Assembly: GCA_038253555.1 (NCBI GenBank)
Contig: JBBSGZ010000034.1
Span: 1 to 31,754 of the forward strand
Origin: JALYUA01 sp038253555
Lineage (GTDB): Bacteria > Acidobacteriota > Thermoanaerobaculia > UBA5066 > Gp7-AA6
Length of the DNA: 31,754 nucleotides
Direction: 5' to 3'
Shown: positions 7,309-14,822 of the stretch, in pieces
How the letters are laid out: each line of letters opens with the position of its first letter
Numbering within the stretch: the first letter of the stretch is position 1
Position numbers and translations under genes: made by a program
The notes under the pieces: model-generated
Databases searched by the model: none
What the model saw: only the letters and a program-made list of their open reading frames with translations
Told to the model about the DNA's origin: nothing

Positions 7309-8196
7309 TCATGCCTCCCGTTGGATGGAGCCGGCGATCGCGCGGACCAGCCCCCGCGGGATGTCCGCCAGCAGCGGCTCGTCTCGAAGACCAAGGCTCA
7401 AAGCGAGCGCCTGCCGGTAGCGGGCGAGGTACTGGCGGCATTCATGGCACGTGCGCAGGTGCAGCTCGAAGAGCCGCCTCCGTCCGGGCGGCAACGAACC
7501 GTCGAGAAAGTCCACGACGAAGTTTTCGAACTGGCGGCACGTGATGACGAGCGGGATTGCCCGGGCGGGGGCGCCGAGAACCCAGCGGCCGACCTCCTGA
7601 ACGCGGGAAATCCGGATGCGCCCCTTCGGCATCTCGAGAAGCGTCTTCAGAGCGGAGTGCGCGCGGTGCAGACGCACCTTGACAGCGTTCGGAGTCGTTT
7701 CGAGCAACTCCGCAACCTCCTGCCCCGAGAGGTCCTCGAGGTCACGCAGGATGATCACGGTCCGATAGGAATCGGGCAGAAGATCGATGGCGCCGTGTAC
7801 GATCTCCCGCACCTCTCGGCGCGAGGCGATGTCCTCGGGCGTGCGCTCGATCGGACCCACGGGCATCCGGTGTCCCGACCGGTCGAACACTGGCAGCAAG
7901 GGCTCGAGAGACTCTTCCGGCTTACGCCGGCGCGAGCGCAGGGTGAGCAGGGCCGAATTCACGACGATCCTGTGCAGCCACGTCGCGAGAGACGAACGCC
8001 CCTCAAATCGGTCCAGGCTTCGCAGCGCCTGGAGAAACGCGTTCTGCAGGCAGTCGCGAGCGGCCTCCTCGTCACGGAGAAGCCTCCGCGCGACCGCGAG
8101 CAGCCGCGGTCCCTCTTTGTCGAGGAGCCGGGTCCACTCGCTCTCGTCGCCGCGAGCCAGCGCGGCAGCATCCGGCCTGGCGCTCTGGAGCGGCAC
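7309..8196 (-). CDS. ECF sigma-70 factor with C-terminal zinc-finger (anti-sigma-like) domain
   Basis: The N-terminal part holds sigma region 2 (about 12-95; LQNAFLQALRSLDRFEGRSS, then LATWLHRIVVNSA) and region 4 (about 130-190; LLPDSYRTVIILRDLEDLSG, then AELLETTPNAVKVRLHRA), which form an RNA polymerase sigma subunit. After a linker, the C-terminus has a zf-HC2-like motif: C220, then H246-x3-C250-x2-C253 in FELHLRTCHECRQYL, with DFLDGSLPP between. zf-HC2 is normally found on separate anti-sigma factors, so this looks like sigma and sensor on one chain. GTG 8196 is chosen because GGAGG lies 5 bases upstream; a TTG at 8220 is the alternative. The crystallin-like exported protein follows in the same direction and is a plausible target. 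Confidence 0.85.
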   Translation of the reverse strand: MPLQSARPDAAALARGDESEWTRLLDKEGPRLLAVARRLLRDEEAARDCLQNAFLQALRSLDRFEGRSSLATWLHRIVVNSALLTLRSRRRKPEESLEPLLPVFDRSGHRMPVGPIERTPEDIASRREVREIVHGAIDLLPDSYRTVIILRDLEDLSGQEVAELLETTPNAVKVRLHRAHSALKTLLEMPKGRIRISRVQEVGRWVLGAPARAIPLVITCRQFENFVVDFLDGSLPPGRRRLFELHLRTCHECRQYLARYRQALALSLGLRDEPLLADIPRGLVRAIAGSIQREA

Positions 8197-8229
8197 GAGT
8201 CCCTCCGAATTTTCCACCAATGGGAACGG

Positions 8230-8258
8230 ATCGTCCCGCCCCCGATCCCCGCTGTCAA
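8230..8258 (-). promoter_or_regulatory. Candidate promoter for the ECF sigma gene
   Basis: On the minus strand a perfect TTGACA (8253-8258) is followed after 17 bp by GACGAT (8230-8235), a weak -10 box. It lies 34 bp before the GTG start at 8196. The exact -35 and optimal spacing support it, while the poor -10 lowers confidence. Confidence 0.4.
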
Positions 8259-8294
8259 GGCAGGTCGGTCCGTGGCGATCCTAGATACGTCGGA

Positions 8295-8300
8295 CATAAT
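8295..8300 (+). promoter_or_regulatory. Candidate -10 box for a leaderless kinase transcript
   Basis: CATAAT (5/6 to TATAAT) ends 8 bases before the ATG of the sensor kinase at 8309. Transcription from it would start at or next to the start codon, which would also explain the missing Shine-Dalgarno. No matching -35 is seen. Confidence 0.3.
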
Positions 8301-8308
8301 CGCGGGCG

Positions 8309-10441
8309 ATGTCCTGGCATGAGGGACCCGTTCGACCGGACTCCGCGTCTGTCACCCAGGCAGATGAGGTTTCCGCGGCCGATGCACGCCTCCGCGCGAT
8401 CCTCGATTCCGCCCTCGATGCCCTGATCACGATCGACGCCGCAGGGCGAATCGTGGAATTCAACCGGGCGGCCGAAAGCATCTTCGGATATGCGAGGGCG
8501 GAGATCATCGGGCGCGAGATGGCGGAAATGATCGTGCCGCCGGCGCTCCGGGACGAACATCGCCGGGGAATGGCCCACCATGAGCGAACCGGCGAGGGGC
8601 CGATTCTCGATCGCCGGATCGAGATCATCGCCATGCGGCGGGACGGCTCTCTTTTCCCCGTCGAACTGACTGTGACACGGGTCTCCGTTGTCGCGGGAGC
8701 GGGAGCCCTCTTCACCGGGGCCCTGCGCGACATCACCGAGCGCAAGCACGGCGAAGACCGGCGCGCGGCGCAATATGCGGTCACGCGGATCCTCGCCGAC
8801 TCCGATTCGCTGGAGCACGCGGCGCCGGAGCTCCTCGCCGCGATCGGGGGAGGGATTCACTGGGAGTTCGGGCAGGTCTGGCTTCAGGATCCCGCCGCCG
8901 GGGTCCTGCGCTGGGGGTCCTCCTGGTCTTCGGCGCCCGATCGATTCCGCGGATTCGAGGCCGCCAGCCGCGAAAGCACGTTCCCGCGCGGGACGGGATT
9001 ACCCGGGCGCGTCTGGCAGGACGGATCCCCCGCGTGGGTGGAAGATCTCGAGAGCGACCTGAATTTTCCGAGGCACGATCCGGCGCGCGCGGCTGGCATC
9101 GTGAGCGGCCTGGCCATCCCCGTGAGGACTCGGGAAGGCGCTCTGGCGGTTCTCGAGTTCTTCACTTCCGAAGCCCGGACTACCGACGGGGATTTGCTCC
9201 TGTTCCTCGACGTCCTCGGAAGACAGATCGGAGACTTCGTCGAACATCACAGGGCGGAAGCGTCCGTTCGCGCGAGCGAGGACCGATACCGGAAGATTCT
9301 CGAGACGACCAACGAGGGCGTCTGGTGGATCGATCAAGACGCCCGGACCGTCTTCGTCAACGAGCGCATGGCGGCCATGCTCGGGACCCGCTCGGAAGCC
9401 ATGCTCGGGACGTCCGTCTTCGATTACATGGGCGCCAAGGAACAGGAACAGGTGCGCGGGTTCCTGCGGCGGCGGCCGCTCGGGCTGAGCGACCAGTTCG
9501 ACCTGCCGTTCCGGCGGGAGGACGGATCGATCCTCTGGGCCATCGTCTCAGCTTCCCCGCTGATCGAATCGGACGGCCGTTTCGCCGGCTCGCTCGCCAT
9601 GTTCACCGACATCACCGTCCGGAAGCGCACGGAACAGGGCGAGCGGTTTCTTCTCGAGGTGGCGCGGGCACTCGGATCGTCACTCGACTACTCTTCGACT
9701 CTTCGCCAGCTCGCGGACCTCGCGGTTCGCGCAATCGCCGACTGGTGCCAGGTGGAGATGATCGACGCGGACGGGGTTCCGCAGCTGCTCGCCGTCTCTC
9801 ACGTCGAGCCCGCCAAGGCGGAGCTCGCGAGGCAGATGAGGGAGAGGTATCCGCCCCAGCTCGATGCCCCGGCGGGCGCGCCGCATGTCGCGCGCACCGG
9901 AGAATCGGAGCTCGTCAGCGAGATTCCGGACGACCTGCTCGCTTCCGCCGCTGCATCGCCCGAGCACCTGGACATGCTCCGTTCGCTCGGGCTGGTTTCC
10001 TATGTCTGTGTCCCCATGGTTCTCCGCGACAGGATCCTGGGGACCGTCACCTTCGTCAGCGCCGAATCGCGGCGGCGGTACGACACCTCGGACCTTCTCC
10101 TTGCCGAGCGCGCCGCCGCGCTGGCGGCGACGGCGATCGACAACGCCCGCCTGTACGGAGAAGCCCAGGCGGCGGTCCAGCTGCGCGATGATTTTCTGTC
10201 GATCGCCGGACACGAGTTGAGGACTCCCCTGAGCAGCCTCTCGCTCGACCTCTACCGTCTGCTGCACCGGACCCGCGCGAGCGGAGACGGCGAGACGGTG
10301 GCGATCGCGGAGAAAGCGCGGCGCGGGGGGAACGCCTGTCGCGTCAGATCGACCAGTTGCTCGACGTCTCCCGTCTGTCTTCCGGCCGCATGGCGATCGA
10401 ACTCGAGGAGCTCGACTTCGCAAATCTCTGCCGGGAGTTGA
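8309..10441 (+). CDS. PAS-GAF-PAS-GAF sensor histidine kinase, N-terminal part (frameshifted)
   Basis: Domains in order: PAS (about 25-145; ILDSALDALITID, FTGALRDITERK), GAF (about 155-312; PRGTGLPGRVWQ), PAS (about 323-440; WWIDQDARTVFVNERMAAML), GAF (about 455-615; ATAIDNARLYGEAQAAVQLR) and the DHp helix with the phospho-acceptor His635 in SIAGHELRTPLSSLSL. No transmembrane helix is seen, so it is probably a cytosolic sensor. The frame that carries it leaves kinase sequence at a G6 run (10325-10330) and ends at 10441 in unrelated residues. The real continuation (EnRLSRQIDQLLDVSR-like) is in the -1 frame. One more G would restore a single protein of about 850 residues ending at 10857. A natural pseudogene, a programmed shift or a sequencing/assembly error are all possible. 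Confidence 0.82.
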   Translation: MSWHEGPVRPDSASVTQADEVSAADARLRAILDSALDALITIDAAGRIVEFNRAAESIFGYARAEIIGREMAEMIVPPALRDEHRRGMAHHERTGEGPILDRRIEIIAMRRDGSLFPVELTVTRVSVVAGAGALFTGALRDITERKHGEDRRAAQYAVTRILADSDSLEHAAPELLAAIGGGIHWEFGQVWLQDPAAGVLRWGSSWSSAPDRFRGFEAASRESTFPRGTGLPGRVWQDGSPAWVEDLESDLNFPRHDPARAAGIVSGLAIPVRTREGALAVLEFFTSEARTTDGDLLLFLDVLGRQIGDFVEHHRAEASVRASEDRYRKILETTNEGVWWIDQDARTVFVNERMAAMLGTRSEAMLGTSVFDYMGAKEQEQVRGFLRRRPLGLSDQFDLPFRREDGSILWAIVSASPLIESDGRFAGSLAMFTDITVRKRTEQGERFLLEVARALGSSLDYSSTLRQLADLAVRAIADWCQVEMIDADGVPQLLAVSHVEPAKAELARQMRERYPPQLDAPAGAPHVARTGESELVSEIPDDLLASAAASPEHLDMLRSLGLVSYVCVPMVLRDRILGTVTFVSAESRRRYDTSDLLLAERAAALAATAIDNARLYGEAQAAVQLRDDFLSIAGHELRTPLSSLSLDLYRLLHRTRASGDGETVAIAEKARRGGNACRVRSTSCSTSPVCLPAAWRSNSRSSTSQISAGS

Positions 10442-10857
10442 TCGACCAGCTCTCAGAAGAGGCCTCCCGCAGGGGTTCCCGCGTCGACGTGCGGATCGAA
10501 GGGCCCGCCGTGGGCCTCTGGGACCGCCGTCGCATGGAACAGGTCGTCGGCAATCTCCTGACGAACGCGATCAAGTACGGGGAGGGCCGCCCGATCGAGG
10601 TCGAGCTCCATAGCGAAGGTAAACAAGCGGTTCTCCGGGTTCGCGACCATGGGATCGGGATCTCGCCCGGCGACACCCGGCGCATCTTCGAGCGCTTCGA
10701 GCGGGCTGTTTCTGACCGCAACTTCGGCGGCCTGGGACTGGGCCTCTGGATCGCCAACGAAATCGTCCAGGCCTCGGGTGGAACGCTGGAGGTGGAAAGC
10801 GCCCTCGGGCAAGGATCGACCTTCACCCTGCGGATGCCCCTGACGCCGCGAAGGTGA
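10330..10857 (+). CDS. Sensor histidine kinase, catalytic (HATPase_c) part of the frameshifted gene
   Basis: This frame encodes the second DHp helix (QIDQLLDVSRLSSGRM) and a complete HATPase_c domain: N box NLLTNAIKYG, G1 box DHGIGI, F box FERFERA and G2 box FGGLGLGLWIANEI, ending in TFTLRMPL. It belongs to the gene beginning at 8309 and is separated from it only by the shift at the G6 run. If translated alone, an ATG at 10390 within this frame (and a start near 10357) would give a catalytic fragment lacking the phospho-acceptor His, which could not act as a normal kinase. No response regulator is adjacent on this strand; the hybrid kinase converging from the right carries its own receiver. 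Confidence 0.8.
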   Translation, partial: ERLSRQIDQLLDVSRLSSGRMAIELEELDFANLCRELIDQLSEEASRRGSRVDVRIEGPAVGLWDRRRMEQVVGNLLTNAIKYGEGRPIEVELHSEGKQAVLRVRDHGIGISPGDTRRIFERFERAVSDRNFGGLGLGLWIANEIVQASGGTLEVESALGQGSTFTLRMPLTPRR

Positions 10858-10917
10858 GGAGCCGGGCGGGACGTTCGAGGCGGCCCTCGGGGGAAAAACG
10901 CCTTCGGGTTCTCCCCC

Positions 10918-13149
10918 TCAGACGCGGCCGGCGACGCTCGCCACGGTCGCGATGAGCTCCGACGGATCGACGGGCTTCGAGACGTGCACCACGAATCCCG
11001 CGCGCAGCGCCCGGGTGCGATCTTCCGAACGGGCGAATGCGGTGAGGGCGATGGCGGGCACCTTCGATCCTGCGGCGCGCGCTCTCCTGAGGAACTCGTA
11101 CCCGTCGATGTCCGGCATTCCGATGTCGCTGACGAGCACGTGCGGCTCCTCCCTCTCGAGAAGCGCCAGTCCCTCATCGGCCGACGCCGCGGTGAGGACA
11201 TGAGCGCCGCAATCTTCGAGCACGCGGCGAATCAGATCGCGAGCGTCGGCCTGATCGTCGATCACGAGAACCGTGACGCCGGTCAGGTCGCAGTCGAGAA
11301 ACCGCTCCGAGTTCAGCACGGTGGTCTTCGGATGAAGCCTCTCCCCCGAGGACCGGTGAGCGACCATCAGAGGGAGATTGACCACGACCGTCGTGCCGAG
11401 ACCCTCTCCGGCGCTGCTGACTCGGATTGTCCCTCCATGGAGCTCGACTAGATGCTTCACGATGGACAGCCCCAGTCCCAGGCCTCCGAATTGACGGGTC
11501 GAGGAAGCGTCGGACTGCCGAAACCTCTCGCAGAGGTGCGGTACGAATTCGGGTTTGATCCCGATCCCCGTGTCCGCGATGCTGATCTCGATATGGGAGT
11601 TCACGCGTTCTAAGAGGACCTCGATCTTCCCCCCTTTCGACGTGAACTTGACCGCGTTCGAAAGGAGGTTCCACGCGACCTGCTGCAGCCGGCTCGGGTC
11701 GCCCGAAATCAATCCTGCGGCCGGGTCGAGCAACCTGGAGATCCGGATCCCCTTCGCGTCCGCGGCGGGCTGCAGAGTCTCGATGGCAGCCTCGAGGAAC
11801 GAGGCCGGTTGGATCGGTTGAACGTCCAGGCGGATCTTACCGGAGGTGATTCGACTCATGTCGAGAAGATCCTCGATCAGCTGCGCCTGGAGACGGGCGT
11901 TCCGCTCGATCGTGTCGAGGCCTTTGACCAGATCCTCGGGTCTTTTGGACCCCTGGCGGAGCACGTGGGACCAGCCGACGATGGCGTTCAAGGGTGTCCG
12001 AAGCTCGTGGGAGAGCGTCGCGAGAAATTCGTCCTTCATTTCGCTCATCCGCTCGGCGGCGTTGCGGGCTCTCCGCTCACTCTCGAGCAGGGTCTTGCGT
12101 TCTTCCGCGGCGTTCTGCGCCGCTTCGTAAAGCCTCGCGTTGTCGATCGCGATCCCCGCCTGAGCGGCGACGCCGCGGACCAGGCGCTCCGCCCGCTCCG
12201 TGAACACACGCGGAGTCGAGTGCCCGAAGAAGAGCCCTCCGATGGTTTCGCCCGACCGGGATTTCACGGGGACCGCCAGATAGCTCCGGACGGGCAGGTG
12301 TCCCTTCGGCATCCCGTGATGCGGCGCCATCGTCCCGTATCTCGGATCCGCCGTGATGTCGTCGGACCGCACGACGCCGAGGCCGCGAAACGTGGGATCG
12401 AAGACGGGCGTGTTGCGCGGCATCCCGAAGCCCTCGAACGCCTCACGAGGCGCTCCCGACAGCGTGTACAGCAGAAAGGATTCGCCGGTCGCATCAACGA
12501 CGTTGTAGAAGAGCGCGCCAAACTCCGCGCCCGTCAGCTGAGTGGCCGAATCGGTGACTGTCTGGACGAGCGATTCCAGATCGAGCTCGGAGGCGATCGC
12601 CGTGCCGGTGTCATTTAAAAGCTCCAGGACGCGCGTCTCCTCGCGCACGGCGTCCTGCGCCTCCCTGCGGCTGGTGACGTCGACGCACGCGCCGGTGACA
12701 TAGAGCGGTCTGCCTTCGAGATCCAGGATCGTCTTCCCCTTGTTCGCGCTCCAGCGAACGGTCCCGTTCGGCCAGACCACCCGGAACTCCAACTCGAGGT
12801 CGGCGCCTTCCCGGGAGGAGCGTTCATAGTGTTCGGCAACGCACGAGCGGTCGTCCTCGTGCACGGCCGCGAGGAACGCTTCGAGCGAGCGGCTCGTCTG
12901 ACCTTCCTTCAGGCCGAAGAGGCGATCCAGGTTTTCGTCCCACTCGAGCGCGTTCGTTCGCACGTCCCAGCGGAACGTTCCGGTTCCGGCGGCATTCAAG
13001 GCGGCCGTGAGGCGCTCCTGGCTCTCCCGGAGGGCCTCTTTCGTCCGACGAAGTTCCTCCTCCGCCCGCTGGCGCGCCTGGAGGATCGACTGGGCGTTTT
13101 GCAGAGCGACCGAACGCAGGAGAGCGTCTTCGTCGTCGCGAGCTACCAC
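10918..13149 (-). CDS. Hybrid sensor histidine kinase (PAS-GAF-HisKA-HATPase-REC)
   Basis: The 743-residue protein contains a coiled-coil start, PAS (about 45-165; WDENLDRLFGL, GACVDVTSRREAQ), GAF (about 178-342; GTGLV-like FRGLGVVRSDDI, SYLAVPVKSRSG), HisKA with H381 in LATLSHELRTPLNAIVGW, HATPase_c (N box NLLSNAVKF, G1 ADTGIGI, G2 GGLGLGLSIVKHL) and a C-terminal receiver (D631/D632, phospho-acceptor D675 in LVSDIGMPDIDGYEF, K725 in VSKPVD). All phosphorelay residues are intact. No membrane helix is seen, so it is likely a soluble sensor. GTG starts immediately after the TAG stop of the upstream methyltransferase gene, with GGAGG 7 bases before it, so translation is coupled. The receiver has no output domain; a downstream partner is not in this window. 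Confidence 0.9.
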   Translation of the reverse strand: MVARDDEDALLRSVALQNAQSILQARQRAEEELRRTKEALRESQERLTAALNAAGTGTFRWDVRTNALEWDENLDRLFGLKEGQTSRSLEAFLAAVHEDDRSCVAEHYERSSREGADLELEFRVVWPNGTVRWSANKGKTILDLEGRPLYVTGACVDVTSRREAQDAVREETRVLELLNDTGTAIASELDLESLVQTVTDSATQLTGAEFGALFYNVVDATGESFLLYTLSGAPREAFEGFGMPRNTPVFDPTFRGLGVVRSDDITADPRYGTMAPHHGMPKGHLPVRSYLAVPVKSRSGETIGGLFFGHSTPRVFTERAERLVRGVAAQAGIAIDNARLYEAAQNAAEERKTLLESERRARNAAERMSEMKDEFLATLSHELRTPLNAIVGWSHVLRQGSKRPEDLVKGLDTIERNARLQAQLIEDLLDMSRITSGKIRLDVQPIQPASFLEAAIETLQPAADAKGIRISRLLDPAAGLISGDPSRLQQVAWNLLSNAVKFTSKGGKIEVLLERVNSHIEISIADTGIGIKPEFVPHLCERFRQSDASSTRQFGGLGLGLSIVKHLVELHGGTIRVSSAGEGLGTTVVVNLPLMVAHRSSGERLHPKTTVLNSERFLDCDLTGVTVLVIDDQADARDLIRRVLEDCGAHVLTAASADEGLALLEREEPHVLVSDIGMPDIDGYEFLRRARAAGSKVPAIALTAFARSEDRTRALRAGFVVHVSKPVDPSELIATVASVAGRV

Positions 13150-14211
13150 CTATCCGCCTCCGAGAATCTTCTCTGCCATGGCGGTGCCGACCACCCGCAT
13201 CCGGATCTTTTCGAACGCCGTTTCACGGCTCGTCGACGTGTCGTCGCAGAACGGCGCGAAACCACAATCGTCGGTGGTGCCGAGCTGGTCCGGCGGGATG
13301 TATCGCGCGGCCTCCATTACCCGGTCCCGAACTTCCTCGGGCGACTCCACGCGAGGGTCGATGGGGGCGACGACACCCACGAACACCTGCTGGTCCGGCT
13401 TCAGGAATTTCCGGATGATGGACAGGACGCGTTCCCGGTCCTTCTCTCCGGCGAGAGCGATGTAGAAGCTGCCCGCTTTCAACTCGAACAGGCTCGGAAG
13501 CAGCTTCGCGTAGTCCGCATCGGCGCTGTGGGTCGAGTCGCGATCACCGCCGGGACAGGTGTGCACCCCGATCCGCCGCCGCTCTTCCGGGGAGAATCGG
13601 GCCAGGGCGAGGTTGTTCAAATCGATGAAGCTGCTGAGCAGATCACCCGAGGGGTCGATCTTGACGGCGAGCCGCGCCTCCGTGAAGTCGATCTGGACCT
13701 TGTGAGCGCCCTTCTCGAGGCAGCGCCGGATCTCAGCCTCGTGTTCTCGAAGCAGGTCTTCGATGAACTCGTCCCGTGAATATCCCGGCAGGGGTTCGGC
13801 GGGGTACATCAGGCTCAGCGCCGACGGAGAAATGACGGCCTGCTTCACGGGGCGATGCGCGTACCGGAGAGAGGTGTCCAGGTACGCGTCCGCGTAGCGT
13901 TTGTATCGAAACGGGCCGGCGGTAATCCGCGGCATCCGACGGACGTGGCCCGCCGAGAACGGGATCCTGAATCCGTCCGGGGCGGTGTTCGGAAGACCCT
14001 CCACCGAATAAGTCCAGAAGTTGTGGTATTTGCGCTGCTCGCCGTCCGTGATGACCGGAGAGTCCGTCGCCTCGAAGCGATCGATCGTGTCCCGGATGGC
14101 CTCTTCGTAGAGGGGTTCGAGGCTCGGATCTCCGCCGCCCTGACGATCGATCGCGGCGAGGAGCTCGGGCGTCCTCGGAAGGCTGCCGATGGGTTCCGTG
14201 GGAATCTTCAT
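13150..14211 (-). CDS. Core-MetE-like cobalamin-independent methionine synthase family protein
   Basis: The 353-residue product matches the C-terminal (catalytic) half of cobalamin-independent methionine synthase: it opens with TEPIGSLPRTPELLAA, has QIDFTEARLAVK, the zinc-ligand motif IGVHTCPGGD (His-x-Cys), and a late LGTTDDCGFAPFCDD that supplies the last Cys ligand. The N-terminal MetE domain is absent, as in 'core-MetE' and related short methyltransferases, whose methyl donor can be a methyl-corrinoid protein rather than methyl-folate. The ATG at 14211 is preferred: the family starts there and purine-rich GGGGAG lies upstream. A GTG 69 bases earlier would add an unconserved extension. It forms a tightly coupled pair with the hybrid kinase; why a kinase follows a methyltransferase is unclear. 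Confidence 0.85.
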   Translation of the reverse strand: MKIPTEPIGSLPRTPELLAAIDRQGGGDPSLEPLYEEAIRDTIDRFEATDSPVITDGEQRKYHNFWTYSVEGLPNTAPDGFRIPFSAGHVRRMPRITAGPFRYKRYADAYLDTSLRYAHRPVKQAVISPSALSLMYPAEPLPGYSRDEFIEDLLREHEAEIRRCLEKGAHKVQIDFTEARLAVKIDPSGDLLSSFIDLNNLALARFSPEERRRIGVHTCPGGDRDSTHSADADYAKLLPSLFELKAGSFYIALAGEKDRERVLSIIRKFLKPDQQVFVGVVAPIDPRVESPEEVRDRVMEAARYIPPDQLGTTDDCGFAPFCDDTSTSRETAFEKIRMRVVGTAMAEKILGGG

Positions 14212-14294
14212 TTCGTGAGCGCTCTCCCCTTCGAGTTTCCGGACCCGCTGGTTAAAAGTACGGCGGGCGACTCCGGGCACCAGCCCGAAGCAGA

Positions 14295-14324
14295 ATTCTA
14301 AGCTGGTGGAAAAACGCCCGTCAG
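14295..14324 (-). promoter_or_regulatory. Candidate promoter for the MetE-like/kinase operon
   Basis: On the minus strand CTGACG (14319-14324, 4/6 to TTGACA) is followed after 18 bp by TAGAAT (14295-14300, 5/6 to TATAAT). This would give a leader of roughly 75 bases before the ATG at 14211. The remaining 14325-14481 shows no supported gene. Confidence 0.4.
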
Positions 14325-14481
14325 GGTGTCTCCGGCGGCGCGATCAGGGACTGATCGACGTTTCGAGACCGCACTTTTCAAGATAAGGCTTCGCACCTGC
14401 GGGTGACGTACTGGACGGTGACAGGAGTCGGCCCCGGCGGGCGAGCCGCGACGCCGCCTGCCGGTGGCGATGGAGGGACGA

Positions 14482-14772
14482 GTGACGAGGGAGGTCGAGG
14501 AATACCTGGCAGCCCTTTCCCCCGGTCGGAGGCCGCACGTCGAGGCTCTGCGAGCTCTCATCAGGAAAGCGGTGCCCCGCGCGGTCGAAGGGTTCTACTG
14601 GAACATCCTGGGATTTTCCATCGACGGGCGACCCTTCGTCGGCATCGCGGCGAGGAGGAACTCTCTCAGCCTTTATACCCGTTGGAGGACAGCACCCGGT
14701 CGGGAGGCTTGGATTCGACCCGGGGAAAACCGCACATTTCCTAAGGAAATCTGGGACTGTTTTGAACCTTAA
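14482..14772 (+). CDS. DUF1801 (YdhG-like) domain protein
   Basis: The small protein (about 96 residues) has the DUF1801 pattern: VEEYLAALSPGRRPHVEALR, then LIRKAVPRAVEGFYWN and a strand region FVGIAARRNSLSLYTRW. Members of this family are small single-domain proteins of unknown function, related in fold to frataxin/YjbR-like proteins. The GTG at 14482 is chosen because GGAGG sits 5 bases before it; GTG 14464 and ATG 14470 are in-frame alternatives. The C-terminal 20 residues do not show the usual GkxClrFkkled ending, so the 3' end may be diverged or truncated. It is not obviously in an operon with either neighbour. Confidence 0.7.
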   Translation: MTREVEEYLAALSPGRRPHVEALRALIRKAVPRAVEGFYWNILGFSIDGRPFVGIAARRNSLSLYTRWRTAPGREAWIRPGENRTFPKEIWDCFEP

Positions 14773-14806
14773 CCGGCAGGGAAGGCTGTAGCGGAGAGCG
14801 CCGGTC

Positions 14807-14812
14807 TAGAAT
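14807..14812 (+). promoter_or_regulatory. Candidate -10 box just upstream of the Ser/Thr kinase
   Basis: TAGAAT (5/6 to TATAAT) ends 10 bases before the TTG start of the kinase, which lacks a Shine-Dalgarno. A transcript from it would be essentially leaderless. The -35 region is not convincing. Confidence 0.3.
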
Positions 14813-14822
14813 TCCCGCCATC

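Noticed and set aside
8222..8235. GGAAC...CGTC, resembling an ECF-type autoregulated promoter
   Set aside because: The boxes are only 4 bases apart, not the 16-17 needed.
10889..10917. GGGGGA/TCCCCC hairpin between the two convergent kinases
   Set aside because: Only 6 bp with a 17-base loop and no T-run; not convincing as a terminator.
14298..14561. Minus-strand open frame upstream of the MetE-like gene
   Set aside because: Overlaps the promoter region and the DUF1801 start; no homology or start signal.
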